Below are positions 13,201-32,399 of a stretch of DNA of 64,000 nt, piece after piece. The translations under genes and the position numbers were made by a program. Below the pieces are notes generated by a model. The model was not told where the DNA came from. It ran no database searches and worked only from the letters and a program-made list of their open reading frames with translations. The stretch lies in contig NW_026622797.1 in the NCBI RefSeq assembly GCF_023065955.2, positions 58,773,689 through 58,837,688 on the forward strand. The letters are read 5' to 3'. Origin of the DNA: Ursus arctos (Eukaryota > Chordata > Mammalia > Carnivora > Ursidae). Positions within the stretch are counted from its first letter, which is position 1. Every line of letters begins with the position of its first letter.

Positions 13201-15334
13201 GAAGTGCCATTCTTAAGGTCTAGACTAGTGGTTTCCAGACTTTGGGAATCACGGGGCCCTTGGATCCAGTGTCCCAGAAGCAGACCTTGAGAAGACTGTT
13301 GTTATGCAAATGATCTGCCATGGAAGGGCTCCTGGGGGAACCAGTATGAGAGTGGGGAGAGCACCGTAGGAAGGGAAATCAGGCAAGGATGCACTTTCCT
13401 AAGAAGTCCCAGTCAGCCTGGAGGAAAAGTTGCTAGGGAGCTGGGCTCTTACTTTCCTGCAGCCGTCTGTCTTGGACTGTAGACTAGGGGAGTGGGAAGG
13501 GAATGGAAATCTTCCACGCACATGCCACCCTCTGGGTGAAGAGGCTCTAGGAGGCCAAGTAGTTCTCCGAAGAAGGCTACAGGGAGAAGCCCTTAGCAGT
13601 AAAGCAAGGAGGTGTGGAGACTGGGCCCACAGAACTGACCAGGAGGTCTAAGTGGAGTACAGGTAGGGAACGTTGGCTACCATAAAATAGTAAACATAAT
13701 AATAATGATAATAAACATTAGAGAACTGATTTAGGTTGTCAAATTATTTACTTTGCTAAATGAGTACACCTAAAAAAGATAAACCCATGAAATACTAACA
13801 TCATTTATCATCACCATCGCTTCATAAAAGAAACCTCAGTTTATACTAGAAAATTGGCATGATCAGAATCTTAAAGAATGGTTGGCAATTTTACATGTAT
13901 GTGTGTGCATATTTTTATATATACCAGTACATTCCTTATTTTTTACATTTAGTCATGGAAATCTCCATCACGTGCTTTTGTTTGGGAACCCTGGGCTGTA
14001 CTGCCTATTATTTTAATTGAGCACAGGTTTTATGACCACCTTAAGAGTTAGCAAGCAAGAGAGTGTTTGGAGCGGCTCAGGAATTTGTTTGCAGGAAATG
14101 GACTTGTAGTCCCAGAACATTCAAAATTTAAAAACAATCTTTCCCCATTTTGTCTAGTTACATTTTTTTGTTCAGTAAGTGAAGTAAGCAAGTTACGGGT
14201 AGTTCTATAAGATCTCAGAGTCTTCTGACTTCTTGCCTAGTGCCCGATTCAGAGAAAAGAAAACAGGTAGTATCCAGTGTCCTGGCCCCGAGGATAAGAT
14301 CTCAATGGATGCTTGTGTAGGAGTCAGAAAATAGGCTGCACAGGGTTATACATTGGAAGAAAGAGACAGGAAAAGAGGAGAAAGAAATGAACAAATTGAG
14401 ATCATATTAAAGAAACTGATTGGAATAGAGTTATTTGGGGATAAAATTTAGTGGTATGGTTTTTTCTGAGCATTAAAAGCACTTATATAATACTGAACTT
14501 AAGAAAGCAGGGAGAAAGACAGTGGCTGTCGCAGAGAGAATTTGCTGCCAAAGGAAGTTGCTTAAGCACCAGTTTCACAAATTGGTCATAGCCTGGTCCT
14601 GACTTTGTAGGACAAGAAGCATGATTTTGTTAAAGCAGATGCTAGGTAGTTCCAATTAGAGATGGGCTGGGAGGCAGGGAGTAGGTGTACTGTCAAAATG
14701 CTTGCCTTTTATTCTTGTTAGTGTTCCTCTTCTAGCCCTTTACTTTCAGCTGATGTAATGGAACAGTGTTGGCAAGAGAACTTTCTTTGTGCTGGCTACT
14801 AGATATGGTTACTAACCAGGAGAAATTTGGGTTATAGGGAAGTTTTTTGCATCCATGAGCCAGGTTTCCAACCTAAATATGCCGGAAAACTTGCTTTCTC
14901 AGGTTTCCATTGGTGAACATCTCTCTCTGTTTACCAGTTGCTACTGGGGAGCCCTGGAGAGACTTTCTCAATGGGGAAGCAGCAGATCAATATCACAGAG
15001 AGGGAGTGGTTTGTTTCTCTAAGAACTGCACACATAGTAGGCATTCAGTGCAGTCAACAGAAAGGGAAATAAGGGGGCTGATGTAGAGAGTGCTGTTGGT
15101 TACCATACCAAAATTCCAAGCTGCATTTTGCATATGTGATACTGTAGATTTAAAATGCTTACATAGGACATTGGAGCTTGTCAGATTTGTCCTATACATA
15201 TATACAGTGTGTGAGCACATACAGTAAACAGGTAAATGTACAGACTACAGAGGGCATGACTTAAAGCAGTTTAATCTCCTTAACACTGTCCTGGGTCAAG
15301 AAGATTAAGAGTTGGGGCTGTCTCACAGAAAGGA

Positions 15335-15377
15335 ATGTGTATGTGTGTGTGTGTATGTGTGTGTGTGTGTGTGTGTA
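15335..15377. repeat. (TG)n microsatellite
   Basis: About 20 TG units with one TATG interruption. Confidence 0.95.
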
Positions 15378-17302
15378 CACCCACATGTGTGCATATGTAC
15401 ATTTGTTTGTATTTACTTGCTTGTTTTCACTGACTAGGCTTTAAGATTCTGGCTTTAGCTTTCCAGAGTAAAATAATATTGACATATTCTGTTGTTGGAT
15501 AAAATAGATACCTTTCTCTTTCTAACTTTGAAATAATATATTCTAGTTCTATTAGGAAATTTTAAATAAAAGTTCACTTTAATGCAGACACCTCGGGATC
15601 AATTTGTATTGATTTTACAGTTAATGTTTAATTCAGGTGGCCACAGACCTATAAAATAACTTTTCTTTTTTAAATTTTTTTACTTTTTAGGTCATCAAGA
15701 AAAAGTAAAATATAAATAACTAATTTAGGTACATGAAAGTTTTATATATTTAGACATATTTTTAAATATTTCTAAAAACTGATAATATTGATGTTCTTTA
15801 AGTATACCATCATATTTACAACTTAAGATATATGCGTAAGTGAATATAGAATATTCATGCTGCATAGAAGAAGCAAAAATGTTGCTAAAATAGCATTAAT
15901 CCTGATATGTTTAAATATACCAGAAAGGTTAAGGAAATCAGTTTAAAGCATCATCTAACTTAATTAACTGGATTAATACCTTACTAAAATAGAATACTTC
16001 TGCCCTAGCCAATGCTTTTCTTTAAGCTTATGCTTGTAAATGTATAATGGAATTTGCATTATAATGCAGTTCAAGCCATACATGAAGAACATGTGTTGTG
16101 TATTTATTTATTACAAAGGATCCGGCAGAGGTGATTTCTATGTCACATTTTCAGTGTTTCTGTTAAGCCTCATAAAAACTCCTCACTGAAACTAAATTAT
16201 AAAATAGACGGGGTTAGACCACATGTGTTGCGACTCAGTACGGGCCGTTATTTCACAGGGTCCTGCGAGGTCCTTGTTTCCTAGACACGAGACAATCTTC
16301 TAACACTATCTGATGGCATTTTACTGTGGCAACAAACAGTAAGAGTTTACTATTTACAAATAGTAAAACCATTTGCCTCATGATTCTTGGAAATATACTG
16401 TCCAAAATTAGGAATGCATTTTCTCACCAACATGATTCATATTTTTATGATTTTTTCATCATAAATTTTAAATGATTCATACTTCAGTTCCTTGTACTTG
16501 TATGGCTAGCTCTGTTTAACTGCATAGGTTTACATTAGAGTGTTCAAATCAATTCTGTTGTTAGGAACCCTCAAGATTTTTGCAGTTAAGCCCTAAGGGT
16601 ACTTAGGTCTAGCCTGGCACTCCAGGTGGGCTTTACTGCCTTGTCACTGGAAAAGCAAGATGCCCAGCCTGCTTTCCTTTACTCTTTGAACCTGCCACAA
16701 CTTGCTCTACTCGTTAGAACTCTTCCCTAGTCTCCCAAGGTTGATCAGAGAGTGGTACTGATCTCTCCATTCTTACTTTTGCGTTGTCTCCAGATATATT
16801 ATTCACAGGCTCTTTATATTTGCTGGTTTTATTCCTAGTTTTCAGGAGAGAATCAGCAAAAGTAGCAAATATGAGGTGATTATAAAGGTTCTAGTAACTG
16901 CAAAAGTTCCTACTATAATGATTAGCGATACGTTTACTGTAATCCCCGTGAACTTCTGCTGTATGCTTCCAAGTTGGTGCTCTATGCCCTTCTTTCTGCC
17001 ATCTTGGCCTAAAGACCATTAGGGTGCCTGCATGTTGATGACTTCTGTAGTTTTGACTCACACTCTTCTATTTCAGTTTCCTAAATGCCTTGCTGTAATC
17101 AGTTTTTACTTAATAGGTCACTGGGCCAAGAAAATGAACTGACAGTATATTAGGAAAAAACCTCATATGATTTGTACATTTATGAAAACATTTTAAATGT
17201 GATTAGTAATCAGTAAATTATGAATTATGCCCTACAGAGCTATGGCTTACCATGAAATTACAGATTATTTTTAAAAATAAATCAAACTTTTGGTAGTCAT
17301 TC

Positions 17303-17522
17303 TTTTTTTAAAAAAATTATGTATTGTTTTAGAGAGAGAGCATGTGCACATGCTGCAGGTGGTGGGGAAGGAGCAGAGGGAGAGGGAGAGAGAATATCTC
17401 AGGCAGACTCCATGCTGAGTGTGGAGCTGGACACGGGGCTCAATCTCATGACCCTAAGAGCATGACCTGAGCCGAAATCAAGAGTCAGAGGCTTAACTGA
17501 CTGCGCCACACGCAGGCGACCC
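17303..17522 (-). mobile_element. CAN-SINE, older copy, - strand
   Basis: GA-rich middle and head region 'cttaactgactgcgccaca'. Flanked by 'tagtcattctt' on both sides. Diverged relative to the young copies. Confidence 0.92.
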
Positions 17523-17647
17523 TCAGTAGTCATTCTTATATGCTGTTGGCATAAGCGTCTTTGAAAGCAGTTTGTAGTATGTATTATGAGGCTTAAAAAT
17601 ACTTAGTCTTTGACATAAAACCTGTATTTAAAAAGTTCTGCTAACTA

Positions 17648-17849
17648 GGGGCACCTGGGTGGCGCAGTCGTTAAACATCTGCCTTCGGCTCAGGGCTTGA
17701 TCCCGGCGTTCTGGGATCGAGCCCCCCCATCAGGCTCCTCCGCTATGAGCCTGCTTCTTCCTCTCCCACTCCCCTTGCTTGTGTTCCCTCTCTCGCTGGC
17801 TGTCTCTCTCTCTCTGTCAAATAAATAAATAAAATCTTTAAAAAAAAAA
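17648..17849 (+). mobile_element. CAN-SINE, young, + strand
   Basis: Head 'ggggcacctgggtggcgcag', the variant 'ggctcctccgctatgagcc', and tail '(aaat)n tctttaaaaaaaaa'. Flanked by 'ttctgctaacta' duplications. Confidence 0.96.
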
Positions 17850-18054
17850 TTCTGCTAACTAAAGTAATTAGAAATGGGAAGGTGTTTATTGAAGTATTTT
17901 TTGTGTGTGCTTCTAATTTTCTCTGATATATTTGGAAACAATATTAGAAATGGTTACTTATAATACATATGTGAGAATATTGTGTATCTAATGATGCTAT
18001 ATTGTGGAGAATCTTTAAATAATTTTGGAAAATAGTTTTATCAGGAGATCTATA

Positions 18055-18250
18055 TGAAGAGATGGCATGTGAGTTGGACCTTGAAGAATAGATGGGCAGA
18101 TAATTGCAGGTTGGGCATTTTGTTGTGGGGAGACATCATAAGCAAAGCCACAAAGGTGGAAATAAGTTTATTATCTGGAAGGTAGTGACTAATCTGGCTG
18201 GAAAGTGGGGTTCATTTTGGAGGAATAAGAGAAAATGATATTTTCCTGGT
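18055..18250 (-). repeat. L2 fragment, antisense
   Basis: 'gttggaccttgaagaatag' and 'gccacaaaggtggaaata' fit the reverse complement of L2 ORF sequence. Confidence 0.5.
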
Positions 18251-18863
18251 ATGTGTTAGGTACTTGCTAGATACGGAACATACACAGATGACTAAAAGAG
18301 GAGAATAATGGGAATTTAGAGGAAGAGCATATAAAAGCGACAATTTCATGAAAAATTTGATGAAACTTAATGACTGGGTAAAAGAAAATCAGAGATAACT
18401 AAAGTTTTGAGTTTGTGTGACGCCAGTAACAGAAATGGAAAGGCTGGAAAAGGAGATGCTGGTGCGACAGGATGCACAGTGTGGTTTCCGCAGCTGGTTT
18501 AGGACACGCGCACCGCAGAACTTTATTCCTCTGTGCGCCTTAATCTGACTTTGGGTTTCCTTTTTCTGTACAACTGAATGGTGCTCCTCGTAGCTCTAGC
18601 TATGCCAGTTTCTAACTGACCAACGTGAAGTTTGCCAGAAAGGACTTTCTAGGAAATTATAAAAATAATGTAAGTAGTACAAATATTTCAAGGTAAAAGA
18701 CATTTAGTATATTTATTTATTTTTTTATGTACTGGCAACAATACTCGTGTTTGATTCTGTTCGCCTTATTTAATACCTTTGTGTGTCACACTGTAACATA
18801 TTGGGCGTGGGGCCATAACCTTAAGGTAACAGTAAATCTCATTCTGAAGTGTATTATAGGTAA

Positions 18864-19238
<375 letters not shown>

Positions 19239-19365
19239 TAACCAGTAGCAGTATTGGACATAACACTATACTTTTTAAATGTTTAGTTATTAATGTTTAT
19301 TTCGCTAGGTATCAGAGAAAAAGAAGCATCAGTGAAGTGTACATAATCTCATGTATTATATATAG

Positions 19366-19680
19366 TTAACCTTTGAACAACATGGGTTTAAACTGTGCGC
19401 GTCCACTTACATAGATTTTTTTTTACAGTGTAGTACTGTAAATGCATTTTCCGTAGGATTTTCTTAACATTTTCTCTTCTCTAGCTTATGTCATCATAAG
19501 AATATAGTACATAATACATAAAATATACAAAATGTGTTACTCGACTATGTTAGCTGTAAGGCTTAAGTCAGCAGGCTCTTAGTAGTTGACTTTTGGGGAG
19601 TCAGAAGTTATACATGGATTTTCAACTGTGGGGAGGGATGATTCACTTAACCCTTGCTGTTATTCAAGGGTCACCTGTAT
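19366..19680. mobile_element. MER2-like (Tigger-type) non-autonomous DNA transposon
   Basis: Begins 'ttaacctttgaacaacatgg' and ends 'tattcaagggtcacctg', near-inverted ends typical of Tigger/MER2. The inside reads 'taggattttcttaacatttt', 'cattttctcttctctagc' and 'ttttggggagtcagaagtta'. Confidence 0.8.
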
Positions 19681-20179
19681 TTCGATTTTGAAGAAACTAG
19701 ACAAAATTATGTGAAGTAATCTTACCACTTTTTTCTTGCATTAGAGTATTAATAAGACTGTGAGAGGGATGCTTACCTACTTGATAAGCCCACAGTTTCT
19801 CCAAGTGTCATTTATGCTTCTCCACTAACTCTCTTTTATATTCTGCTGACTAGTTATAATTTTTGGTCTAGGCAGGGGGAGGGTGCCTTTGCCGAAAGCT
19901 GTGTTTCCGGTGTGTCTCTGCAGGGGCGTTTCTGCAGTCTGTTCAGCATCCCTGGCTTCCGGGCAGCAGATGCCAGAAGCACACCACCAGGCATCAGCCC
20001 CTCGCTGACAACTGCTGTGTGTGGTTAAAAATAATAGAACCAGATCTTTCTAAGAAAAATCTATAAACACAAATTTTGGGCAGTTTAGACTATCCCCTTC
20101 CAAACTGGTAGGTATTTCAGGTTTCATTGTCATAACACAAGTAGCTTACCTTGCATAGAACAGTAGCGTGGCCTCTTGA

Positions 20180-20340
20180 AAGCCTAACAGTCACCACAAT
20201 GCCTGTACAACATTTTACAGTTAAAATGCTGTTATATATCCTTGCGAAGTAGCTAAAGTTGCCACAAAAAAATGAAGTTAAGGATCCACGGTAATTTAGT
20301 TAGTAAGCCATGAGACCAGGATTCTACCCAGGTCATCCGG
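20180..20340 (+). repeat. Possible MIR fragment
   Basis: 'acaacattttacagttaaa' to 'gaccaggattctacccagg' follows the order of a MIR (loss of the core, trailing 'gattcgaacccagg'-like end). Weak. Confidence 0.4.
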
Positions 20341-21329
20341 GCCACATCTGGTGTTATAGAAAGAAAGCTTCACAGACTGGACGAGACCCTCTGGCTCTTA
20401 GTCGGGAGGACTGAGGGAAGATGAAGGAAGAGTTGGGTTGGGGAAAGAGGAGCATAGGATCCTGCCAGGGTTGATCCCCAGGGCTTCAAGGAGCATCTGT
20501 CCTCGCAACAGTGGGAGCAGTTCATCAGGAGGAAACGAAATCACTTCTTTGATTCCTACCCATATCCTGAAACTACAAAATAGAGATTTAAATTCAGAGC
20601 GTTCAGATGAATAACTGAGGGGAACTTCAGGCAGAGGGAAGAGAATGTACAGAGGTGAGAGCTAATGAAACCAAGTGACCTGTTTGGGAACTCTAGTCTT
20701 TTGGGGTGCCTGGAAGAGGATTTGATGGCAGAGGCTGTAAGAGATGAAACTGGATGGGGGCTCAGACCTGCCTCTGTGCCTAACTCCACAGCACGCTATT
20801 CGTGTAGACGACAGTGATTGGGATGTCCGAGCATTGGCAGTGCACGGCCTGCCTCAGAGAGGGCTTGTGGGTTTTACTGAGAGATCTGCATTTTCTCCCT
20901 TCAGCCGGTGTTCCTCAGGGTGCTGTGTTTCTTCAGTACACAGCAAAATTAATTGGGAAGTCCTAGATACTTGAAACTTTATATAAATAACTTTTGATAA
21001 AAAAATTAGAGCAGATCCAAGATTATATACCTATAATAGTTTCACACTCACTTTCTTGTATTCTCTTGTAGTCTTCCTAATGCTTTTTTGAGTGGGAGAG
21101 AAAGGTGTGGAATAGCTAACATTCCAGGAATTACCCATACTAGGCAGGGATTTTTGCACATGTGTTGGCCCACAATTAGAATAATTGCCTAGGTTTTTGG
21201 CCTTCATGTAAATTTTGTCTTTCATATGTGTCATGGTATAAAAAAAAGACGGTGGACCTTTTCTGTAGTCGGTAGGGAAACACTGAAGGTTTTATTTAAT
21301 TTATTTTAAAAATGAGAATAGGAAAATGA

Positions 21330-22600
21330 GATTTCTGTCTTAGGTTATTCTTCTGGCAAATGAAGAGTAGACCAAGAGGAGGTCAGGGTGGGAGGCAGGG
21401 ACACCAGTTAGGAAACTACTGCTGTAATTGAGGCAAGAAATGATGAAGCCTGGCCATTGGAAGATTTGGAAAGATGAATAGGAGAAATATTCCAGAGCTC
21501 AGGCAGTCGAAATTGAAAGTAACTAATGTTCATCTCTAGATGAAGCAGAACATCAGCGAGACTTTCAGGTTTCTGGTTGGAATGACTAGGTGGATGGACA
21601 TGCCATTAATCATAAAACAGTGGGGGAAGGTAGGAAGGACATACTGACTTTGAGGTCCCTGTGATTCATCAAAGCATCTCAACTGGTTGAGGACAGTAGG
21701 CAGTATTTCAGTTTGAAATGCAGGAGGAAGGTCTGAATTTATATTTGAGTGAGTCTACTTAAAAGAGGTGAGGGGCACCATGGTAGATAGAATGAACTGG
21801 TGAATGTCTGTAGAGTATGAATCAAGGGCCAAGAGCAGAATCCTGGGAATACTAACATCTAGGAGCCTCATAGAGGAAGACCCGTCCGAAAAGGCGCTTG
21901 AGGTGAGGATGAGAGAGTCTTCAAAGCAATGGGAAGCTAAAGAGACATGGAAAACATAGAAAGGACACAGTCAGCCACATTGCTGCAGGGAGCTAGATTA
22001 CAAGTGCCCACAGGCAGTTTGGTTGCTGGCAGATCTTTGATAATCCTTTACGATTATCAGTTTAGTGGAGCCATGAACATAAGGCGAAGAATGTGAACAC
22101 CTTGCCGTATTTGGTTAAGGCATGAAGGAGGGTGAGAGAAGCAGAGACAAAAACCATTTACTTTGAGTATAAGCAGGAAAATATTTCTGTTAACATACTC
22201 TATTTGTGGGCTGTAACATGGAGAAGACTGTCCACCAATAATGAATACTGCTTTGTCATCTTGCCTAACACTTCGCCCCTTTGTGTGGCCCTCAAAAAAG
22301 GCATATCAAAATGAGGGAGAGTATGAATTATAGGAATTACCTGTTCTAACTTCTAAAAGGAGAAAAGACAAGTGAATGGGGGAGGAAGCAGCAGAGTAGG
22401 AAGGTTTCTGTCTGTGATGCAGGTTGGGAGAGATTTCAGCGTGTTTCTATGCTGAAGGGAAGGGGGTGGCAGAGAGGGAAGTCTTCCACTACAGATAAGG
22501 GGTTTGATCAGTACCACAGAGGCGTGGGGAAGAAACCAGGAGACAGAATCCGTAGTCTGAGGACGTTACCCAGCCCTGAGGAAAGCCGAGCACCATGCGG
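21330..22600 (-). repeat. L2 ORF2 region, long antisense remnant
   Basis: GA-rich on the + strand, collinear with the reverse complement of the L2 reverse-transcriptase region. Examples are 'caggtttctggttggaatg' and 'tgggagagatttcagcgtg' followed by 'tttctatgctgaaggg'. Heavily decayed; no open frame. Confidence 0.7.
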
Positions 22601-23844
22601 AGAGAGCACCACGCGTAGAGAGAGAACACTGAATGATCTCTCGGTGACTAAAAAGAGAAACAAAAAATAAAAAAAAGTTACCCAAATTATTTTAAGATAA
22701 TCCAAATTATTTAAAGTGAAAAAAAAAAACAACCACCCACTTTTAAATATATCAAGTGACAGTGTTTCCATAGTTGTAAATAATTGTATTATGAGTAGAG
22801 CGGGTTTTGAGGGCAGATATATCAGCTCTGTTTTGGGAGTCCTCCCCACCATCACATCCTACATTCACTGTAGTATCGAATGGTACTTCATGCTAGGCTT
22901 CCCTCATATAAAAACACATTGTAATAGACACTGGATATGTAATGATTAATGGGTATAGTCTTGTAGGCCTGAAACAAGTCATCTCTTATCAAAATTCAAA
23001 AGTGCTTTTTCACATGTCAATGTCATGGTCTCAGTGACTTTTTGCTATTCTTTTTCTATTTCGATATTTGCTTAAAATTTAATATTAAGTATCATAGAAT
23101 GTTTTCACACAAAATACACATCTTTTAACATTGGTGTCTTTTGTTTGGAACAATGCCAGAAATTGCTGGGCGTTTTTTAAATTACAAATCATCTGGAAAA
23201 AGTGAATTATTGATCCTCTGATACAAGGATATATTTAATTTTTAATGCCTTCTTGCACTAACTGCTTAAAAATTCTCCTGATATAACTTTTAATATTGTA
23301 GTTAAAGCAACAGATTTTTAATTCATTCTACAAATATTTAAGGTCCTACTGTTGTCAAGCCCAGATGGCTTTCATAGGTTCTTTCAAACGTTGAAGAAAC
23401 AGATAAATCCTATATTATTTAAACTCTTCCATGGCATAAAGAAAAAGGAAAGTTTTCAACATTTTTATGAAGCCAGTGCCCATAAAAAGACTACAGACCA
23501 AAATTACTTCTGCAAACAAATACAATAGAGTAAATAGAATTATTTTAAAATATAATACAACAATATCATTCAGGACATATTCCTGGAATTCGAGGGTGTC
23601 TTGGTATTAGAGAATTGTTTTTGGTATTAAAGAATTATAATACCATAGTACTAGGTCAAAAGGAGAAAAATCCTATCTCATCTCAGTAGATAAATAAAAT
23701 TGGTTGACAAATGGCAGCTGGATAGATATCAACATTTGTTATCCATCTCCGTTAAAAAATTATATACCTTGTTAAGCTTCTTGTTAGTAATTATCTACTA
23801 CCAAATATTATTAACTAAAAGATAACATCATATTCAGTTATCAA

Positions 23845-24105
23845 ACACTAGAAATGCATTGTCCAATGTGGTAACCACTAGTCACAAGTACTATTGAACA
23901 CTTGAAATATGGCTTGTCTGAACTGAGATGTGCCGAAAGTATCAAATACAGGATTTCAGACTTCATACAAAAAAAGAAAAGAATAAAATATCTCAGTAAT
24001 TTTATATTGATTACATGTTGAAATGATCATTTTTAATATAAATAAAGTATGTTAAAATTAATATCACTGTTCTTTTACCTTTATTTTTAACTTCATTAAG
24101 GAATA
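23845..24105. mobile_element. hAT-like non-autonomous DNA transposon fragment
   Basis: 'tgtccaatgtggtaaccact', 'gaacacttgaaatatggctt' and 'gattacatgttgaaatgatc' belong to a well-known mammalian 'gtccaatagaa' hAT-Charlie-type repeat. I do not fix the exact family name. Confidence 0.6.
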
Positions 24106-24107
24106 AT

Positions 24108-24300
24108 TAAAAAATATAATTGTGTATTTAAAGTGTACAGCAGATTATTTCATTTACATATACATTGTAGAATAATTACTAAGATCGAGATAAGTGACAC
24201 ATATATCACCTCGTATCGCTAACTCTTTTTTATGTTTGTGTTGAAAATGCTGAAGATCTACTCTCAGCAACTTTCAAGTATACTATTATAAACTACAGTC
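24108..24300 (-). repeat. L1 3'UTR fragment, antisense
   Basis: 'aaagtgtacagcagattatt', 'atatcacctcgtatcgct' and 'tttcaagtatactattataa' match the reverse complement of an L1MA/MB-type 3'UTR. Confidence 0.6.
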
Positions 24301-25217
24301 TTTTGACTTTTTAAAAAATGTATTTACTTTAAAAATTATATATGTGCATCACATTTGTGGCTCACATTTAAATTAAAGCCAGGAACAAGACAGCAGCGTT
24401 ACTTAACATTGTTCTAGAAGCATTAGTTGATGCTGGAAATATGAGAAGGAAAAAGCATAATTTTTGGAAAGGAGGCTATAAAATCATCATCATTTGCAGA
24501 CGGTATGATTATGTACTAGAATTCTTAGGAGAATAGACTAAAATTATTAGGAACAATAAGTAAGTTGGCAGGTCACAAAGTTAATAGATAAAAATCAATA
24601 GCTTTAGGAACTCTAGGAACATGAAAGATCATTAAACGATAAATCGTACCATGCCCTTGCCTAAGAAGACACAATAAAGTAAAGGTGTCAGTTTTCCTTA
24701 ATCTGTGTATGCAGTGAAGTCCCAGTTAAAATACAGAATTTTTTATTGTTTTTTAATTGAAAAGTTTACCTGAAAAAACATGAAAATAGGAAAATTCTGG
24801 AAAAGAAGAGTGATGGAGGGGGCACTAGTCCCACCAGATAATAAAGCATATTCTGAAGCTATGGGAATGATATTTGTAGGTCAACAATGAAGATAGATTC
24901 TCATTTGCAACCAAACAGTCCAGTTCATTCCAATGCATAAACTCTAAAAAAATTAGAACAAAACTCATCTGACTCAGAGGTCAATTGATATGAGAGAAAT
25001 AATGGATAAATAAATGGAACAGAATAGAGTCCAGAAACAGACCAACAGAAAGGAAACATTGACAACTCCCTTGTTACGTTTCTGTAGTTAAAAAATGAAC
25101 AGTAATAAAAAACAACAGTTTCATACTGTTTTTATTTTTGTTTCTTCTTTTTCTGCTTTCAGAATGATGAAATTTATTGATACCAGTCCTGTCTACGACA
25201 TAAGTGAATAGGTACTT

Positions 25218-25410
25218 AAAAAAAAAAAAAAGATTATTTGAGAGAGAGAGTGTGTGTGTGTGAGGGGAAGGGCAGAGGGAAAGAATCTCAAGCAGACTCC
25301 CTGCTGAGCACGGAGCCTGATGCAGGGCTCCATCCCACAACCCATGAGATCATGACCTAAGCCCAAGCCAAGAGCAGGTCGCCCAACCAACTGGGCCACC
25401 CAGGTGCCCC
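25218..25410 (-). mobile_element. CAN-SINE, intermediate age, - strand
   Basis: A-rich tail complement, (TG)n-like stretch, and head ending 'ccacccaggtgcccc'. Flanked by 'gaataggtactt' / 'gaatgggtactt'. Confidence 0.94.
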
Positions 25411-26559
25411 TGAATGGGTACTTTTTTACACCGTTTGTAGTAAATCGATGTAAACACTCTGAAGGACAATTTTATGCTTATGTCAAAACTTAAAAGCGTG
25501 AAATTTACCCTAAGGTATATTTGCAAAGTTTGCCAAGATATACATACCTACACACACACACACAAGATGTTGCAGTATGAAAACAGGAACTACCTCAGTG
25601 AGAAATCAGTTGAATAGTATGCCACATTTATAAAAAGGAAAGGGGTGTATTTCTATGTGCAGATAAAGAGGTATCTATAAGATACATCATTAGATGAGAA
25701 AAGCAAGGTATAGAACAGTGTATATAGTATCATTCTTTTAGTGCAAATCCAAAATGGGATTTCGTACATATTTATTGGAAGAGATCAGAAAAATACAAGG
25801 GCTTACCAGTGGGGAGAGGGTTCGTTAGATTTGATGATAGAAACTTCTCATTTTTTGCCTTTCTTCAGTGTTGGGGTTTTCTAATGTTTTACCCCAATTT
25901 TCTTTTGTTGTTTATATAATATTTTACATGTCAGCAATTTACATGTTATCAGGGTGATGAGATTTTAGACTAATTTTTTATTTCTTTATAGGTCCCTGTT
26001 TTTTATATCACACACTTTAACATTTTTAAAGTCCAGTTCAGTCTTAAAAATGAAGAGCAAAAACACCCCAAGCCTTACTGAACACAATCCGTGTATTAGT
26101 CAGCAATGCTCATATTTTATGTATCCTTTAAGATTATTTTAAATATCATGTTGTTGTCACTATTTGGTAATTGTTTGGTCTAAAACAGCGAAATTCTAAC
26201 CTGAAATGAATATTGGGCTTACGTAGTCAAATTGAAGAACACCATTTATGCTACAGGGCATATTTGCAAAACAAAAAGTGTAGCTAGACAAATACACTGC
26301 ATTAAGCAAGAAACTCAATATTCTCTCTCATCTAAAGATTTTTACCATTTAGCAAATATTTGATCTTTTTTTTTCTTTGTTTCTTGGTCCAGAACAGGCT
26401 ATTTAGCAGTAGTTCTAGAAAAATTAGTTTAGAAGCCCCAAACTGCTCACTGCCAAGAAAAAAACAAATCTTGGATTAGTTCAAGGAAACTATTTTAATT
26501 AGAGATAAAAATCTTTTGGATTCCTCCTCTTTAATCCTTTTTGTATCTGTTTGCTACAT

Positions 26560-27020
26560 CATCACTGCAGGCAGGCCCCTGTTTTCTCTTTCCTCCGGGA
26601 ATTCTGTAGTGGCTGCTTGGCTGGTTTCCCTCCCCACCTCCCGGCCTCCAGCAGTATCCCCTGCCACGAGCTTTCCCAACACAGCTCTGACCATGGCATT
26701 CTGCAGTGTAAATCCCTTCAAGACTCCTTACTGCTTTCGGAATAAACTCAGGCTCCTCTGGGAGGCTCTGTGTAACCCAGTCCTCAACCACTAACTAGTC
26801 TTCACCTAGTTTGCCTCTCACCCTTTAAAGGTGAGCCTTCCTGGTACGAATCCACTCTCCTTTTGAGGTTAGGCCTGTATCTTCGGAGCAGCCTCCGCTC
26901 CTGTCTTTCAAAGCTATTAAAACATGTCATTGTACTTACTCTGCAAAACTCTGACAATGGGAACTCTCATCTCTCACCGTGTTTGAGGTGTAGCAGATGT
27001 TCAGTAAATGTTGAGTCTAT
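26560..27020 (+). repeat. L2 3' part, + strand
   Basis: Contains 'aatcccttcaagactcctta', 'tttcggaataaactcaggct' and the terminal 'cagatgttcagtaaatgttg', in L2 order. It explains the open frames at 26516-26794 on both strands. Confidence 0.7.
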
Positions 27021-27283
27021 GGAAAACTGTATTATTCAACAGATTACCAAAATAGATGTTTGTCCTGTAAAAAAAATGAGTAGTCAATATGTTCTGAGTA
27101 TACTTGAAACAATTTTGAAATGTAGTATGTATTATGTAAGTATGGTTTCTTCTGACTCGGGTAATGCTGCGGAATCTTGATGTCGTCTGTGAAAATATTG
27201 TTATGAAATACGTGATGCTGTTGTTCTTTCTTGGACCACACAATATACTTAAGTGACACTGTTTTTCACTGTGTCTGATGTAG

Positions 27284-32390
<5,107 letters not shown>

Positions 32391-32399
32391 AGCACCACA

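Larger units (their letters stand above)
23450..25075 (+). repeat. Old L1M ORF2 remnant, interrupted, + strand
   Basis: Two parts, 23450-23840 and 24370-25075, read in order through L1 ORF2. The first has 'ctcagtagataaataaaatt' and the like. The second has 'gcataaactctaaaaaaatt', 'ggaacagaatagagtccag' and 'tgatggagggggcactagt'. A hAT-like element and an antisense L1 3'UTR piece lie between. Confidence 0.7.

Noticed and set aside
22508..22855. 115-codon antisense frame
   Set aside because: Low-complexity Phe/Leu-rich translation of an A-rich stretch next to L2 remnants; no domain-like features.
26516..26794. Overlapping 92- and 86-codon frames on both strands
   Set aside because: The sequence is an L2 3' region; frames in both directions are a by-product of GC-richer repeat sequence.
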